NCBI RefSeq assembly: GCF_029081005.1
Contig: NZ_JAJQTQ010000014.1
Span: forward strand, 54,021 to 118,020
Length of the DNA: 64,000 bases
Origin: Halomonas elongata
GTDB lineage: Bacteria; Pseudomonadota; Gammaproteobacteria; Pseudomonadales; Halomonadaceae
Direction: 5' to 3'
Made by a program: the position numbers and the translations under genes. The notes beneath the pieces were generated by a model, which was given only the letters and a program-made list of their open reading frames with translations, did no database searches and was not told the origin of the DNA. Shown here piece after piece: positions 1 through 10,172 of the stretch (its first letter is position 1; each line of letters opens with the position of its first letter).

Positions 1-1191
1 AAGTTCGGCATCGCCGACTTCGTGCGCCTGCAGAACAACGCCGACTTCCATCGCCCCTTCTCGGCGCAGATGATGGCGGTCTACCTGCTGCGTCATTTCT
101 CCATTCAGCAGGTCGAGCATATTGCCTGTCACCAGGCCCCCGGCGACGCCGTGCCCTTGGCCAGCGAACTGCGTCGCTACCTGGGCATCGGCAACTCCAC
201 CGGGCTCGGCATGGCCCCCTTCCTGATCAATCACCCGCAGTTGGTCCAGCAGTGGGTGACCTGCCGCGAAAGCGCCCTGATGACCGCCTTGCGCCAGGCC
301 CCGGATGAAAACCGGCGCCAGCGACTCCTGGTACTGACGCGGCGCGCCATGCGACATTTCAAGCAGACCGTCACCGAAGACACCGAACAGGGCGTGCGCA
401 ATGCACAGACCGTGGCGGCCCTGCCGCAAGTCATCGCCTGGCTCGAAGAAATGCCGCTGGAGGACGACCTCTGGCAACAGCTGACCGCCTGGAGTGCTCG
501 CACTTTACCGTTCGAGACCCAGGAGCTGATTCATACGCTACTGATCGAACTCTACCCGGAGCGGGTCGACTATCTGGAAGACCAGATGGGCGTCATCGAG
601 CGCCTGGAAATGACCCCGGACATGCCCCTGGTGCGACTCAAGCAGTTGATCGAGACCCGCTACGACTGGGCCCTGAACGAGGACTTCAAGACCCCGGAAG
701 CCCGCTACTGGTTCTGGTATCGCTCGGTGGAAAAGGAAGAACCCCGGCTGGGCGTGCGCGACCAGGAGCCGGGTGCCGAGAAGGAGCTTCATCTGGCCAT
801 TGCCCCGCGGGTACAGCACACCCATGGCGTGTTGAGCGAGTTTCTCGAGGCCAACCCCCGGGCGCTGGTGGTCGAGTTCCTGATCGCCCATCCGCGTCAC
901 AAGGATATCGTGCGTCGCATCCAGACCATGGTGGATACGGCCTACGGCGAGATTCGCGCCAACCTCTGGCATCGCGACATGAAGCCCATGCATCTGCTGC
1001 GTACCAAGCTGTCGTTCTTCGGCGCCAGCCGCTTCGACCCCAAGTCGGACCGCTGGGTGCGCATCACCCTGTTTCAGGGCGCTCCCCTGGTCGAGGAGCT
1101 GAATGCCGAGTCCCACGACCTCCAGGACTTCGATGACTGGAGCTTCCCGCTGGAACCCGAGTCACCGGGAGAGACCGCCATGGCCCGCTGA
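1..1191 (+). CDS. Conserved protein of unknown function, 5' end outside window
   Basis: The frame is open from base 1, so the start lies upstream and at least 396 codons are present before TGA. I do not recognise the family. The visible part is soluble, rich in charged and aromatic residues, with no signal peptide or membrane segment in view. A WFWYRS cluster sits near residue 240 and the C-terminal tail is acidic. I considered SpoVR because of the size and fold-like composition, but no SpoVR motif is present. It is followed 43 bp later by a DUF3726 gene on the same strand, so the two are probably co-transcribed and may act together. Confidence 0.75.
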   Translation, partial: KFGIADFVRLQNNADFHRPFSAQMMAVYLLRHFSIQQVEHIACHQAPGDAVPLASELRRYLGIGNSTGLGMAPFLINHPQLVQQWVTCRESALMTALRQAPDENRRQRLLVLTRRAMRHFKQTVTEDTEQGVRNAQTVAALPQVIAWLEEMPLEDDLWQQLTAWSARTLPFETQELIHTLLIELYPERVDYLEDQMGVIERLEMTPDMPLVRLKQLIETRYDWALNEDFKTPEARYWFWYRSVEKEEPRLGVRDQEPGAEKELHLAIAPRVQHTHGVLSEFLEANPRALVVEFLIAHPRHKDIVRRIQTMVDTAYGEIRANLWHRDMKPMHLLRTKLSFFGASRFDPKSDRWVRITLFQGAPLVEELNAESHDLQDFDDWSFPLEPESPGETAMAR

Positions 1192-1234
1192 CACGGGCCC
1201 GCAAACGGATAGACCACTCTGCAGGGGAACCAAC

Positions 1235-2002
1235 ATGAAGGCATCCTACAACGAGCTGCAGGGCCTGTGCCTCAAAGCCTTCATCGGCATGGGCTTCGAG
1301 GAAGGCGACGCCGCCGACGCGGCGGACATGGTCGCCTGGATGCAGTGTTTCGGTCTCGGCGGCCTGGCCGCCCTCAGTCGCGGCCTCGACTTCCTGCTCG
1401 AGGATGACCCCGATGACCTGCCCAGCGTGCTCTATCAGGATGGCGACCTGGCGGTCATCGACGGTCATGGCCAGAGCGTGCTGCGCAGTTCCACCCTGTC
1501 GCTGGAGCTCGGCTTCGCCAAGGCACGGGCACGCGGCTTGGCGGTCATCAAGGTTCGCCACTGTCACAACCGCCAGTTGATCATGGGCTACCTGGCACGA
1601 CTGGCCGGACGCGGCATGAACGTCACCGCCTTCTGGCGCAACGCCCAACAACCGCTGACCGAACAGGTCGTCGGCTTTCGCGCCAACAGTGCGGTCCCGG
1701 AGATCCGCGTCTATGCCGTGCAGGAAATACCGGAAGAGAACGAACCCAACAATGCCATCACCATTGTCATGGCCAACCATGTCGACTTGCTGCCGGCCAT
1801 GCGCTCGGACTATCGGTACGACCTGCTGGCTCACCACGACGAATCCACCCTGCTGGCCAGCCGCCATCAATCCCTGACGGAAGGCATCGAGGTGGATGAA
1901 ACCGTCTGGGCGCGCCTCAAGCACCTGGCCAGCCGCATGCTGGTGGAAGCCACCGACGCCTCGCGGGAAGGCGCCGGCGCCAGTTATCAGGACAACGACT
2001 GA
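1235..2002 (+). CDS. DUF3726-type protein
   Basis: A 255-residue protein. The ATG at 1235 follows a purine-rich site (CAGGGGAAC). The N-terminus (ELQGLCLKAFIGMGFEEGDA) looks like the DUF3726 family, which I relate loosely to the fold of Ldh_2-type malate/lactate dehydrogenases (inference). No catalytic residues can be assigned with confidence. It is soluble, without membrane segments. It directly follows the partial unknown gene, with 43 bp between them, which suggests a two-gene unit. Downstream genes on the opposite strand degrade beta-alanine, but nothing in the sequence links this protein to that pathway. Confidence 0.7.
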   Translation: MKASYNELQGLCLKAFIGMGFEEGDAADAADMVAWMQCFGLGGLAALSRGLDFLLEDDPDDLPSVLYQDGDLAVIDGHGQSVLRSSTLSLELGFAKARARGLAVIKVRHCHNRQLIMGYLARLAGRGMNVTAFWRNAQQPLTEQVVGFRANSAVPEIRVYAVQEIPEENEPNNAITIVMANHVDLLPAMRSDYRYDLLAHHDESTLLASRHQSLTEGIEVDETVWARLKHLASRMLVEATDASREGAGASYQDND

Positions 2003-2041
2003 GTCACAATGCCCCGCTCAACAGGCGGAGCGGTACTCATA

Positions 2042-3532
<1,491 letters not shown>

Positions 3533-3665
3533 GTGTATCCTCTCTGAGGGAGTGTTACAGATTGAGCTTATTAGCCCTGTAATGTGGTCGGCATTGACGG
3601 AGTACTCGGGGCTGATCCGTCGACGGGACTGCGAGGAGGCGCCGTGAACCCTTCCATGGGGGCTA

Positions 3666-3687
3666 CTTTTGCCATCCATGGCAAAAG
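3666..3687. repeat. Perfect 10-bp-arm palindrome between transaminase and mmsA
   Basis: CTTTTGCCAT and ATGGCAAAAG are separated by two bases. A second C/G-rich partial palindrome (CCCTTCCATGGGGG) lies just to its left. It is in the 210-bp spacer downstream of the transaminase stop. It could end transcription or be an interspersed REP-like element. No second copy was noticed in this window. Confidence 0.6.
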
Positions 3688-3742
3688 ACCTCCTCTCCGC
3701 CCCGTCCCCGGCGCCCCTCGTTTTCCACCACGACTGTGCCGT

Positions 3743-5086
3743 TCAGTCCAGCTCACCGAGCGCGTCGCCCAGTGCGTTGATAAGCCGGTCGATTTCCTCG
3801 CGCTCGACGATGAACGGCAGGCCGAGCTGGATGGTGTCGCCGCCATAGCGCACATAGAAGCCTTTCTCCCAGCACTTCATGGCGATCTCGAAGGGGCGTC
3901 GTGCCGGTTCGCCGGGATAGGGCTCGATCTGCAGGGCGCCGGCAAGACCGTAGTTGCGGATGTCGCTGACATAACGCGCCCCCTTGAGGCCGTGCAGCGC
4001 CTCTTCGAAGACCGGGCTCATCTCGCGAACGCGCTCGATCAGGCGGTCGTTCTCGAGCACGTCCAGCGCGGCCATGGCGGCGGCGCAGGCCACCGGATGA
4101 CCCGAATAGGTATAGCCATGGGGCAGCTCGAGCATGTAGTCGGGGCCGCCCTGCTCCATGAAGGTCTGATAGATCTCGTCGCGCACGATGACCCCGCCCA
4201 TGGGCACGGCGCCATTGGTCAACTGCTTGGCGACGTTGAGGATATCCGGCACCACGCCGAACTCCTCGGCGCCGGTCATCGACCCCATGCGGCCGAAGCC
4301 GGTGATGACCTCGTCGAAGATCAACAGGATGTCGTGCTGGTCGCAGATCTCGCGCAGACGCTCGAGGTAGCCCTTGGGCGGTGGAATCACCCCGGCCGAG
4401 CCGGCCAGTGGTTCGACGATCACCGCGGCGATATTGGAAGCATCGTGCAGAGCGATCAGTTCCAGCAGCTCATCGGCCTGGTCGGCACCGCGCTCGGGCA
4501 TGCCTCGCGTGAAGGCATTGTCCTTCAGCAGCGTATGGGGCAGATGGTCGGCATCGACCCCCTGGCCGAAGAGCACGCGATTGGCCCCGATGCCCCCCAG
4601 GCTGATGCCCCCGAAGTTGACGCCATGGTAGCCCTTGGCACGCCCGATCAGCTTGGTCTTGCTCGGCTTGCCCTTCTTGCGCCAGTAGGCCCGCGCGATC
4701 TTCAAAGACGTATCGGCACTCTCGGAACCGGAGCCGGTGAAAAAGACATGATCCAGACCGGCGGGGGTCAGTCCTCGAAGGCGATGCGCCAGTTCGAAGG
4801 CCTTGGGATGACCGAACTGGAAGGCCGGAGAATAGTCCAGCTCGCCAAGCTGGCGGCTGACCGCCTCGGTGATTTCCGGGCGACAGTGGCCGGCACCGCA
4901 GGTCCAGAGACCGGAGAGGCCATCGTAGATGCGTCGCCCCTCGGCATCCGTCAGGTAACTGCCCTCGGCGCCGACGATGATACGCGGGTCGCGCTTGAAC
5001 TGGCGATTGCCCGTGTAGGGCATCCAGTAGGCATCCAGTTGCTCCGGGCTCAGCCCGGCGGTCCGGGCAAGGTTTTGATCCGACAT
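3743..5086 (-). CDS. bauA: Beta-alanine (omega-amino acid)--pyruvate transaminase
   Basis: A class III PLP-dependent transaminase of 447 residues. It moves the amino group of beta-alanine to pyruvate, giving malonate semialdehyde and alanine. Lys287 in NVAKQLTNGAV is the Schiff-base lysine, Asp258 in LIFDEV contacts the pyridine nitrogen, and GSGS at 118-121 binds phosphate. Sequence and length closely match P. aeruginosa BauA as I remember it. ATG at 5086 follows GAGAGGG. It is divergently transcribed from a LysR gene across a 150-bp AT-rich region, and the product is the substrate of the MmsA-type enzyme encoded next. Confidence 0.92.
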   Translation of the reverse strand: MSDQNLARTAGLSPEQLDAYWMPYTGNRQFKRDPRIIVGAEGSYLTDAEGRRIYDGLSGLWTCGAGHCRPEITEAVSRQLGELDYSPAFQFGHPKAFELAHRLRGLTPAGLDHVFFTGSGSESADTSLKIARAYWRKKGKPSKTKLIGRAKGYHGVNFGGISLGGIGANRVLFGQGVDADHLPHTLLKDNAFTRGMPERGADQADELLELIALHDASNIAAVIVEPLAGSAGVIPPPKGYLERLREICDQHDILLIFDEVITGFGRMGSMTGAEEFGVVPDILNVAKQLTNGAVPMGGVIVRDEIYQTFMEQGGPDYMLELPHGYTYSGHPVACAAAMAALDVLENDRLIERVREMSPVFEEALHGLKGARYVSDIRNYGLAGALQIEPYPGEPARRPFEIAMKCWEKGFYVRYGGDTIQLGLPFIVEREEIDRLINALGDALGELD

Positions 5087-5153
5087 GACGACACCCTCTC
5101 GTGAGTCACCTTGATGGAGGTTCTGCCAAGCAGGCTAGTCCTGCCTAATGATC

Positions 5154-5177
5154 AATTAAACCTAGATATATTTAATT
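5154..5177. promoter_or_regulatory. Candidate LysR operator in divergent promoter region
   Basis: AATTAAA and TTTAATT form a perfect 7-bp inverted repeat around 10 bp of AT-rich DNA. It lies midway between the divergent starts of the transaminase (5086) and the LysR gene (5237). The size and placement fit a LysR-type recognition site, and the AT-rich stretch stands out from its GC-rich surroundings. Confidence 0.5.
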
Positions 5178-5236
5178 TCCCGTAAGCCATGAGTTAACTT
5201 TAAGCAGCCCCGTTGCTAGTCGAGGAGCAGGAAACG

Positions 5237-6205
5237 ATGTCACGCCGTAAAGAGGCGCTGGGTGGTCAAGTGAGTGATGCCGACCTTCGCCTGCTGAGGA
5301 TCTATCGCAAAGTCGTGGAATGTGGCGGGTTTTCCGCCGCGGAAGTGGAGCTGAACATCAGCCGCGCCGCCATCAGCATGGCCATGAACGACCTGGAAAC
5401 ACGCTTCGGCCTGCGCCTGTGCCAACGGGGGCGCGGCGGTTTCGCCCTGACCGACGAGGGCACCGAGGTGTATGAGGCCACCCTGCAGCTCCTGGCCTCG
5501 GTGGAAGGCTTCCGCACCCGGGTCAATGGCCTGCATGCCCGTCTCAAGGGCGAGCTCAACATCGGCATCACCGACAACCTCGTGACCATGCCCGAGATGC
5601 TGATCACCGACGCCCTGAGTGCACTCAAGGAGCGCGGTCCTGACGTGCGCATCAATATCCGCATGATACCGCCCAACGACATCGAACTGGCCGTGCTGGA
5701 TGGACGACTGCATACCGGCGTGATTCCGACGCTCAAGCCCCTGCCGGGGTTGCAGTATCGCTCGCTCTATCAGGAAGCCTCGCAGCTCTACTGTGCCTCG
5801 GGGCACCCTCTCTTCGAGACAGAGCACGTGACCGAGGCACAATTGGCACGGTGCGATGCCATCGTGCCCGCCTATGCCCAGACACCGGATGTCAAGGCGC
5901 TTCACGAACCCCTCAAGGCCGCCGCTTCGGCCACCGACCGTGAAGGCATCGCCTTTCTGATCCTTTCCGGCCGTTACCTTGGCTACCTGCCGACCCACTA
6001 CGCCGAACGTTGGGTACGCGACGGCCGAATGCGTGCCCTGAATCCTCGGCAGTATCACTACCTCACCCACTACAGTGCCATCACCCGCAAGGGAGCCCCG
6101 CCCAACCTGGTACTGGAGAGCTACCTCGAGGAACTGGAACGTCTGTCACGACAATCAGATGCGCAGCATGGAGACCGGACGACAGCCTCAAACGAGTCGC
6201 ACTGA
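5237..6205 (+). CDS. LysR-family transcriptional regulator
   Basis: A 322-residue regulator. The N-terminal winged HTH covers roughly residues 10-70 (GGFSAAEVELNISRAAISMAMNDLE), followed by a periplasmic-binding-protein-like effector domain. The ATG at 5237 is chosen because GAGGAGCAGG precedes it; an in-frame upstream extension lacks a site. Its divergent placement next to the transaminase and MmsA genes suggests that it controls beta-alanine use, as the LysR-type regulator beside bauA does in Pseudomonas (inference). The C-terminal tail is polar and probably disordered. Confidence 0.88.
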   Translation: MSRRKEALGGQVSDADLRLLRIYRKVVECGGFSAAEVELNISRAAISMAMNDLETRFGLRLCQRGRGGFALTDEGTEVYEATLQLLASVEGFRTRVNGLHARLKGELNIGITDNLVTMPEMLITDALSALKERGPDVRINIRMIPPNDIELAVLDGRLHTGVIPTLKPLPGLQYRSLYQEASQLYCASGHPLFETEHVTEAQLARCDAIVPAYAQTPDVKALHEPLKAAASATDREGIAFLILSGRYLGYLPTHYAERWVRDGRMRALNPRQYHYLTHYSAITRKGAPPNLVLESYLEELERLSRQSDAQHGDRTTASNESH

Positions 6206-6479
6206 TCGTCATCCTGGCCCTATCGCGACCCGCTGGTCGGGTGCGCTGGACAAACGCCAAGACGTCGGCATGGTCCCAAGCAGGCCGCTGAATGTATGAA
6301 AACTACGTCTTTTGCCCCTTGATGTGCCGAAACACCCGACCCACATTGGTAAAAGTACGCAAGCAAACCGTAAATCACATAATCTGTCAGCACATCAACC
6401 ATAGCGTCGGTGCCCCCAGGCATCGTCGCTACCCGGGTGTCGCCACCCACGAGTCGACATCCCACAGCACGGAGCGAAC

Positions 6480-7295
6480 ATGAGCAGCCAACAACCCCTC
6501 CCCAATCCCGGCCTCGGCACCTATCGCCTGGAAGGCGACACCGTGCGTCGCGTCATCGATACCGCCCTGAAGCTGGGCTATCGCCATATCGACACGGCCC
6601 AGTTCTATGACAACGAGGCCGACGTCGGCGCCGCCATTGCCGCGAGCGAGGTGCCCCGCGAGGACATCTTCCTGACCACCAAGGTCTGGTTCGACCGGCT
6701 GCAGCCGACCGATTTCAAGGCCAGTGTCGACGAGAGCCTCGAGAAGCTCGGCACCGAGTACGTCGATCTGCTGCTGATCCACTGGCCCTCGCCCGGCGAC
6801 GAGGTGCCGATGGCCGACTACCTGACGGCCCTGAGCGAGGTCCAGCGGGCCGGCAAGACTCGTCATATCGGCGTTTCCAATTTCACCCGGGCACAGATCG
6901 ACCAGGCCATGGACATCCTCGGTGCCGGCACCCTGCTGACTAACCAGATCGAGGTGCACCCCTTCCTGCAGAACCGCAACCTGGTGGCACATTGCCAGAG
7001 CCACGACATTGCCGTGACGGCCTTCATGCCGCTGGCGGTAGGCAAAGTGATGGAAGATGCCACCCTGCAGCGCATCGCCGAGGCCCATGACGCCACGCCG
7101 GCACAGGTGGCCATCGCCTGGCTGAACCAGCTGGACATCGTCACTTTCCCATCCTCCACCAAGGAGACCAACCTCAAGCGCAATATCGAGGCCCTGGACA
7201 TCACCCTGAGCGACGAGGAAATGGCCGAGATCGCCACTCTCGATCGCGGCGAACGCATCGCCAACCCCGAAATCGCCCCCGCCTGGGACCAGTAA
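6480..7295 (+). CDS. dkgB: Aldo/keto reductase, 2,5-diketo-D-gluconate reductase B type
   Basis: A 271-residue NADPH-dependent aldo/keto reductase. It closely follows E. coli DkgB from the N-terminal PGLGTYRL to the C-terminal APAWDQ. The catalytic tetrad is complete: Asp38, Tyr43, Lys68 (TTKVW) and His101 (LIHWPSP). PSSTKETNLKRN binds the NADPH phosphate. Likely substrates are 2,5-diketogluconate and small aldehydes such as methylglyoxal. GGAG precedes the ATG. The 274 bp upstream contain no gene that I can support. It stands alone between the LysR and AraC regulators. Confidence 0.92.
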   Translation: MSSQQPLPNPGLGTYRLEGDTVRRVIDTALKLGYRHIDTAQFYDNEADVGAAIAASEVPREDIFLTTKVWFDRLQPTDFKASVDESLEKLGTEYVDLLLIHWPSPGDEVPMADYLTALSEVQRAGKTRHIGVSNFTRAQIDQAMDILGAGTLLTNQIEVHPFLQNRNLVAHCQSHDIAVTAFMPLAVGKVMEDATLQRIAEAHDATPAQVAIAWLNQLDIVTFPSSTKETNLKRNIEALDITLSDEEMAEIATLDRGERIANPEIAPAWDQ

Positions 7296-7442
7296 CGCAC
7301 GCACATTGCACCTTCCCGGCCTGGCAGTTTCCCGGCTGTGAAGCTGCCAGGTGAACTGCGCAATTATGTCCAAGCCCTGGCGGCCGAGTGGCGCTACAGT
7401 GGTGGCGTAAAGGGCACAGACGCCGCCCGAGGAGGTGCGACC

Positions 7443-8273
7443 GTGACGCAACAGAGCCAGTTTCGCTTCACCAGAAGCCGGCATGTGCCAGGGCTCACCA
7501 TGCTGCGCGCCGCGATGAGCGACTTCAGCTATGATCGCCACGCCCACGAGGAGTATGCCTTCGGCGTGACCCTGGCCGGGCGCCAGGACTTCTTCAGCGG
7601 CGGCGAGTATCACCGCAGCCGCCCGGGCACCATCATCGAGTTCAATCCGGATGAAGTGCACGACGGCCAGGCCGGGGGCAACGCTACCCTCGACTATGTG
7701 ATGCTCTACGCCGACCCGGCACAACTCGCGCCGCTGTTCGCCAGCGCAGCGGGACGGGAAGGCGCCAGCCACTTTCGTGCCGCCGAGACGCTGATTCATG
7801 ACGGTACGCTGCGTGGCGAGATCCTCGACCTTGCCAGACGAATCGATACCGATACGGGCAGCCGCATCGACCAGGAGTACGCGCTCTACCGGATCGCCGC
7901 CCGACTGGTCCAGCGGACCGGCAACCTGGATGAGGAAGTGTCCACGGGGCGCACCGACAAGTTGCTGGAGTGGGCGAAGGCGTTCATCCATGCCCACTCC
8001 GAGCATGACCTTTCCCTCGAGGACATCAGCCAGGCGGCCCACCTCTCCAAGTATCATTTCCTGCGGCTGTTCCGACGACAGTTCGGCATCACCCCGCACC
8101 AGTACGTGCTCAACTGTCGCATCAACGCCGCCCGCACGGCCCTCGATGCGGGCCACGAGCTCAACGACGTGGTCGACCGCTACGGCTTCGCCGACCTGAG
8201 CCACTTCAACCGTCGCTTCAAGCGCATCTACGGCATGACGCCGAGACAGTACCAGCGCAACGTCACAGCCTGA
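7443..8273 (+). CDS. AraC-family transcriptional regulator
   Basis: A 276-residue protein with an N-terminal cupin-like AraC binding domain (HAHEEYAFGVTLAGRQDFF) and a C-terminal double HTH (LEDISQAAHLSKYHFLRLFRR, then FADLSHFNRRFKRIYGMTPRQY). The GTG at 7443 is chosen because GAGGAGGTG lies six bases before it; the open frame extends further upstream without a good site. Its stop is 12 bp before a LysE-family exporter. An AraC regulator paired with a LysE exporter usually means that the regulator senses the exported amino acid or metabolite. Confidence 0.88.
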   Translation: MTQQSQFRFTRSRHVPGLTMLRAAMSDFSYDRHAHEEYAFGVTLAGRQDFFSGGEYHRSRPGTIIEFNPDEVHDGQAGGNATLDYVMLYADPAQLAPLFASAAGREGASHFRAAETLIHDGTLRGEILDLARRIDTDTGSRIDQEYALYRIAARLVQRTGNLDEEVSTGRTDKLLEWAKAFIHAHSEHDLSLEDISQAAHLSKYHFLRLFRRQFGITPHQYVLNCRINAARTALDAGHELNDVVDRYGFADLSHFNRRFKRIYGMTPRQYQRNVTA

Positions 8274-8285
8274 CCGGACCCCATC

Positions 8286-8888
8286 ATGATCGAGATCCTC
8301 GCCTATGCCATTGGCGTGATGTACACGCCTGGGCCCGTGAACCTGTTTGCCTTGAATTCCGGCCTGAACGGTCGCTTCACCTCATCACTGGGGTTCTTCA
8401 CCGGTGTCGGCACGGCCATGCTGCTGTTGTTGCTGCTGTTCGGCTGGGTGGGTGCGCGCTGGGTGCGCGGCGATGCCCTGCTGGTGATCAGCGCCCTGGG
8501 ATGCGCCTATATCGCCTATCTGGCCCTCAAGGTCATGCGATCCGACGTCAGCATCGACGGAACGTCCCGAGGCACCCGACTACGCTTTCGCGATGGCCTG
8601 GTCATGCAGTTGATGAACCCCAAGGGGCTGCTGGCCACCCTGCCCATCGCGACACTCCAGTTTCCTCATGCAGGCATCGAAGGGCCCGCACTGCTGTTCG
8701 CTTCTCTGGGCCTTGCGGTGCTGGCCGCCGGCGCCCCCGGCAGTTATGCCCTGGCGGGCTTCCTGGCCGGCCGACGCCTCGGGAATCCGCGCGTCTTCAA
8801 GACTCTCAATCTGGTCATGGCGGTCCTGCTGATCGGCGTGGCAGGCTCGATCGGCTACGAGCATGTCTACCTGCCGTTGAACGCTTGA
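8286..8888 (+). CDS. LysE-family amino-acid/metabolite exporter
   Basis: A 200-residue membrane protein with about six hydrophobic segments and the family signature near the N-terminus (YTPGPVNLFALNSGL). NPKGLLATL in the middle is also typical of RhtB/LysE exporters. Such proteins excrete amino acids or analogues by proton antiport in the inner membrane. It begins 12 bp after the AraC regulator and is probably co-transcribed with it. The substrate cannot be read from the sequence. Confidence 0.87.
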   Translation: MIEILAYAIGVMYTPGPVNLFALNSGLNGRFTSSLGFFTGVGTAMLLLLLLFGWVGARWVRGDALLVISALGCAYIAYLALKVMRSDVSIDGTSRGTRLRFRDGLVMQLMNPKGLLATLPIATLQFPHAGIEGPALLFASLGLAVLAAGAPGSYALAGFLAGRRLGNPRVFKTLNLVMAVLLIGVAGSIGYEHVYLPLNA

Positions 8889-8910
8889 GAGGGCTCGCCG
8901 GGCATCGCCC

Positions 8911-9126
8911 TCACGACATGTCGCGCTGCTTGCGCGCCTTGTTGCGCCGATAAAGGCGCACCAGGGCAATCCACAGGGCGGCTACCACCATGCCCGCCAG
9001 GGTCCAGCCCTGCCAGACACGCGCCGCATCGCCCATCACGGTTTCCAGGGTGATGATGAGGATGAAGCCCAGGGCCTGGCTGGCGATGGCCAGGGCGCGG
9101 AGGGTGTCGAAGGCCGTTTTTGCCAT
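8911..9126 (-). CDS. Small two-helix membrane protein
   Basis: A 71-codon frame opening with MAKTAFDTLRALAIASQALG. It has two hydrophobic segments (about 11-30 and 38-58) and a basic tail RLYRRNKARKQRD. The ATG at 9126 follows AGCGGGAGCACTC. I do not recognise a family. The arrangement of helices and positive tail suggests an inner-membrane protein with both ends cytoplasmic. It converges with the LysE gene, and its start faces that of the TlpA gene. Confidence 0.6.
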   Translation of the reverse strand: MAKTAFDTLRALAIASQALGFILIITLETVMGDAARVWQGWTLAGMVVAALWIALVRLYRRNKARKQRDMS

Positions 9127-9246
9127 GAGTGCTCCCGCTGGATGACAGCCCCGCCTGCCGGCAGTAGGCTTGGCGAAACGAATCCGCCAAGTGTAACCGG
9201 TCCGGCGCGGTGCGCCGACCCTTGACCCGGAAGCCCGAACCACGCC

Positions 9247-10047
9247 ATGGATGCCATCGCCCTGGGGCCCGTGCTGATCCCCCTGCCACGCCTCTACGCC
9301 CTCGCCGTTACCCTCGTGTTGCTGGCGCTCAGCGCCTTCCTGCTGGGGCTCCCCAGGCAACGCCATGTGCGCTGGTTCAATGGCCTGCTCATCGTCTGGC
9401 TGGTGGCGGCCCGGCTCGGCCATATCGCCCTGCATCCGGCGGCCTATGTCGAAGCGCCACTGGACATCCTCAAGTTCTGGCAGCCCGGCTTCCAGGGCGT
9501 GATCGGGCTGCTGGCGGCACTGGCCTGGACGCTCTGGTCGCTGCGCGACCGAATCGGCGCCCTGCTCGGTGCCACGGGGCTGACGATCGGCGCCTCGCTG
9601 CTGTGGCTGGCGCTGACGGCACTGGCACCGCTGGGCGGCGGCATGGCCTTGCGTCAGTTGCCCGACATCACCCTGGAAAACCTGGAGGGAGAAAGCGTCG
9701 AGCTGGCATCCTTGACCGGTGAGAGGGTGCTGATCAACCTCTGGGCCACCTGGTGCCCGCCCTGTCGGCGAGAGATGCCGCTGCTCGACGAAGTCGACGA
9801 GCGCGAGGACGTCACCGTGGTGGTCGTCAACCAGGGCGAGGACCTGCTGCCGGTGGTGCGCTACCTCGATGATCACGACCTCGCCTTCGAGCATGCCCTG
9901 CTCGACCCCCGACAAGCCCTGATGGTCGAGAGCGAGTCGCCGGGGCTGCCCACCACCCTGCTGTTCGACGCCGAGGGCCGCGGCGTGACCCAGCATGTCG
10001 GCGAGCTCACCCGCGCCATCCTGGACGACTGGCTGGCGTCGCGCTGA
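9247..10047 (+). CDS. TlpA-family thiol-disulfide protein with Lgt-like membrane domain
   Basis: A 266-residue protein in two parts. Residues 1-130 hold about four membrane helices resembling part of prolipoprotein diacylglyceryl transferase (ARLGHIALHPAAY...WQPGFQG). Residues 135-266 are a thioredoxin fold with WATWCPPCRREMP (Cys170, Cys173) and a cis-proline region near SPGLPTTLL. The thioredoxin domain should face the periplasm and reduce or exchange disulfides, perhaps in cytochrome or envelope protein maturation. The Lgt-like part lacks the full enzyme and probably serves as an anchor or electron relay (inference). Confidence 0.85.
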   Translation: MDAIALGPVLIPLPRLYALAVTLVLLALSAFLLGLPRQRHVRWFNGLLIVWLVAARLGHIALHPAAYVEAPLDILKFWQPGFQGVIGLLAALAWTLWSLRDRIGALLGATGLTIGASLLWLALTALAPLGGGMALRQLPDITLENLEGESVELASLTGERVLINLWATWCPPCRREMPLLDEVDEREDVTVVVVNQGEDLLPVVRYLDDHDLAFEHALLDPRQALMVESESPGLPTTLLFDAEGRGVTQHVGELTRAILDDWLASR

Positions 10048-10172
10048 ACGCCACTCGGGAGGCTTAAGCCATGGACCGCTTTGCTGTAAGATACCGCGCC
10101 CTGTATCTCGCGGCCCTGTCCTATTCATCGTGGCCGCGACGCGAGACATGATCCCTAGCATCCCGAGGCACC

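Noticed and set aside
1..1191. Possible SpoVR-family protein
   Set aside because: No SpoVR signature could be found in the visible 396 residues.
3584..5104. 506-codon plus-strand frame opposite the transaminase
   Set aside because: It mirrors a well-supported class III transaminase, and its translation is low-complexity shadow sequence.
7320..7351. CCTGGCAG/CTGCCAGG dyad before the AraC gene
   Set aside because: Eight-base arms with a 16-base loop and no T-run; it is too weak to call a terminator or operator.
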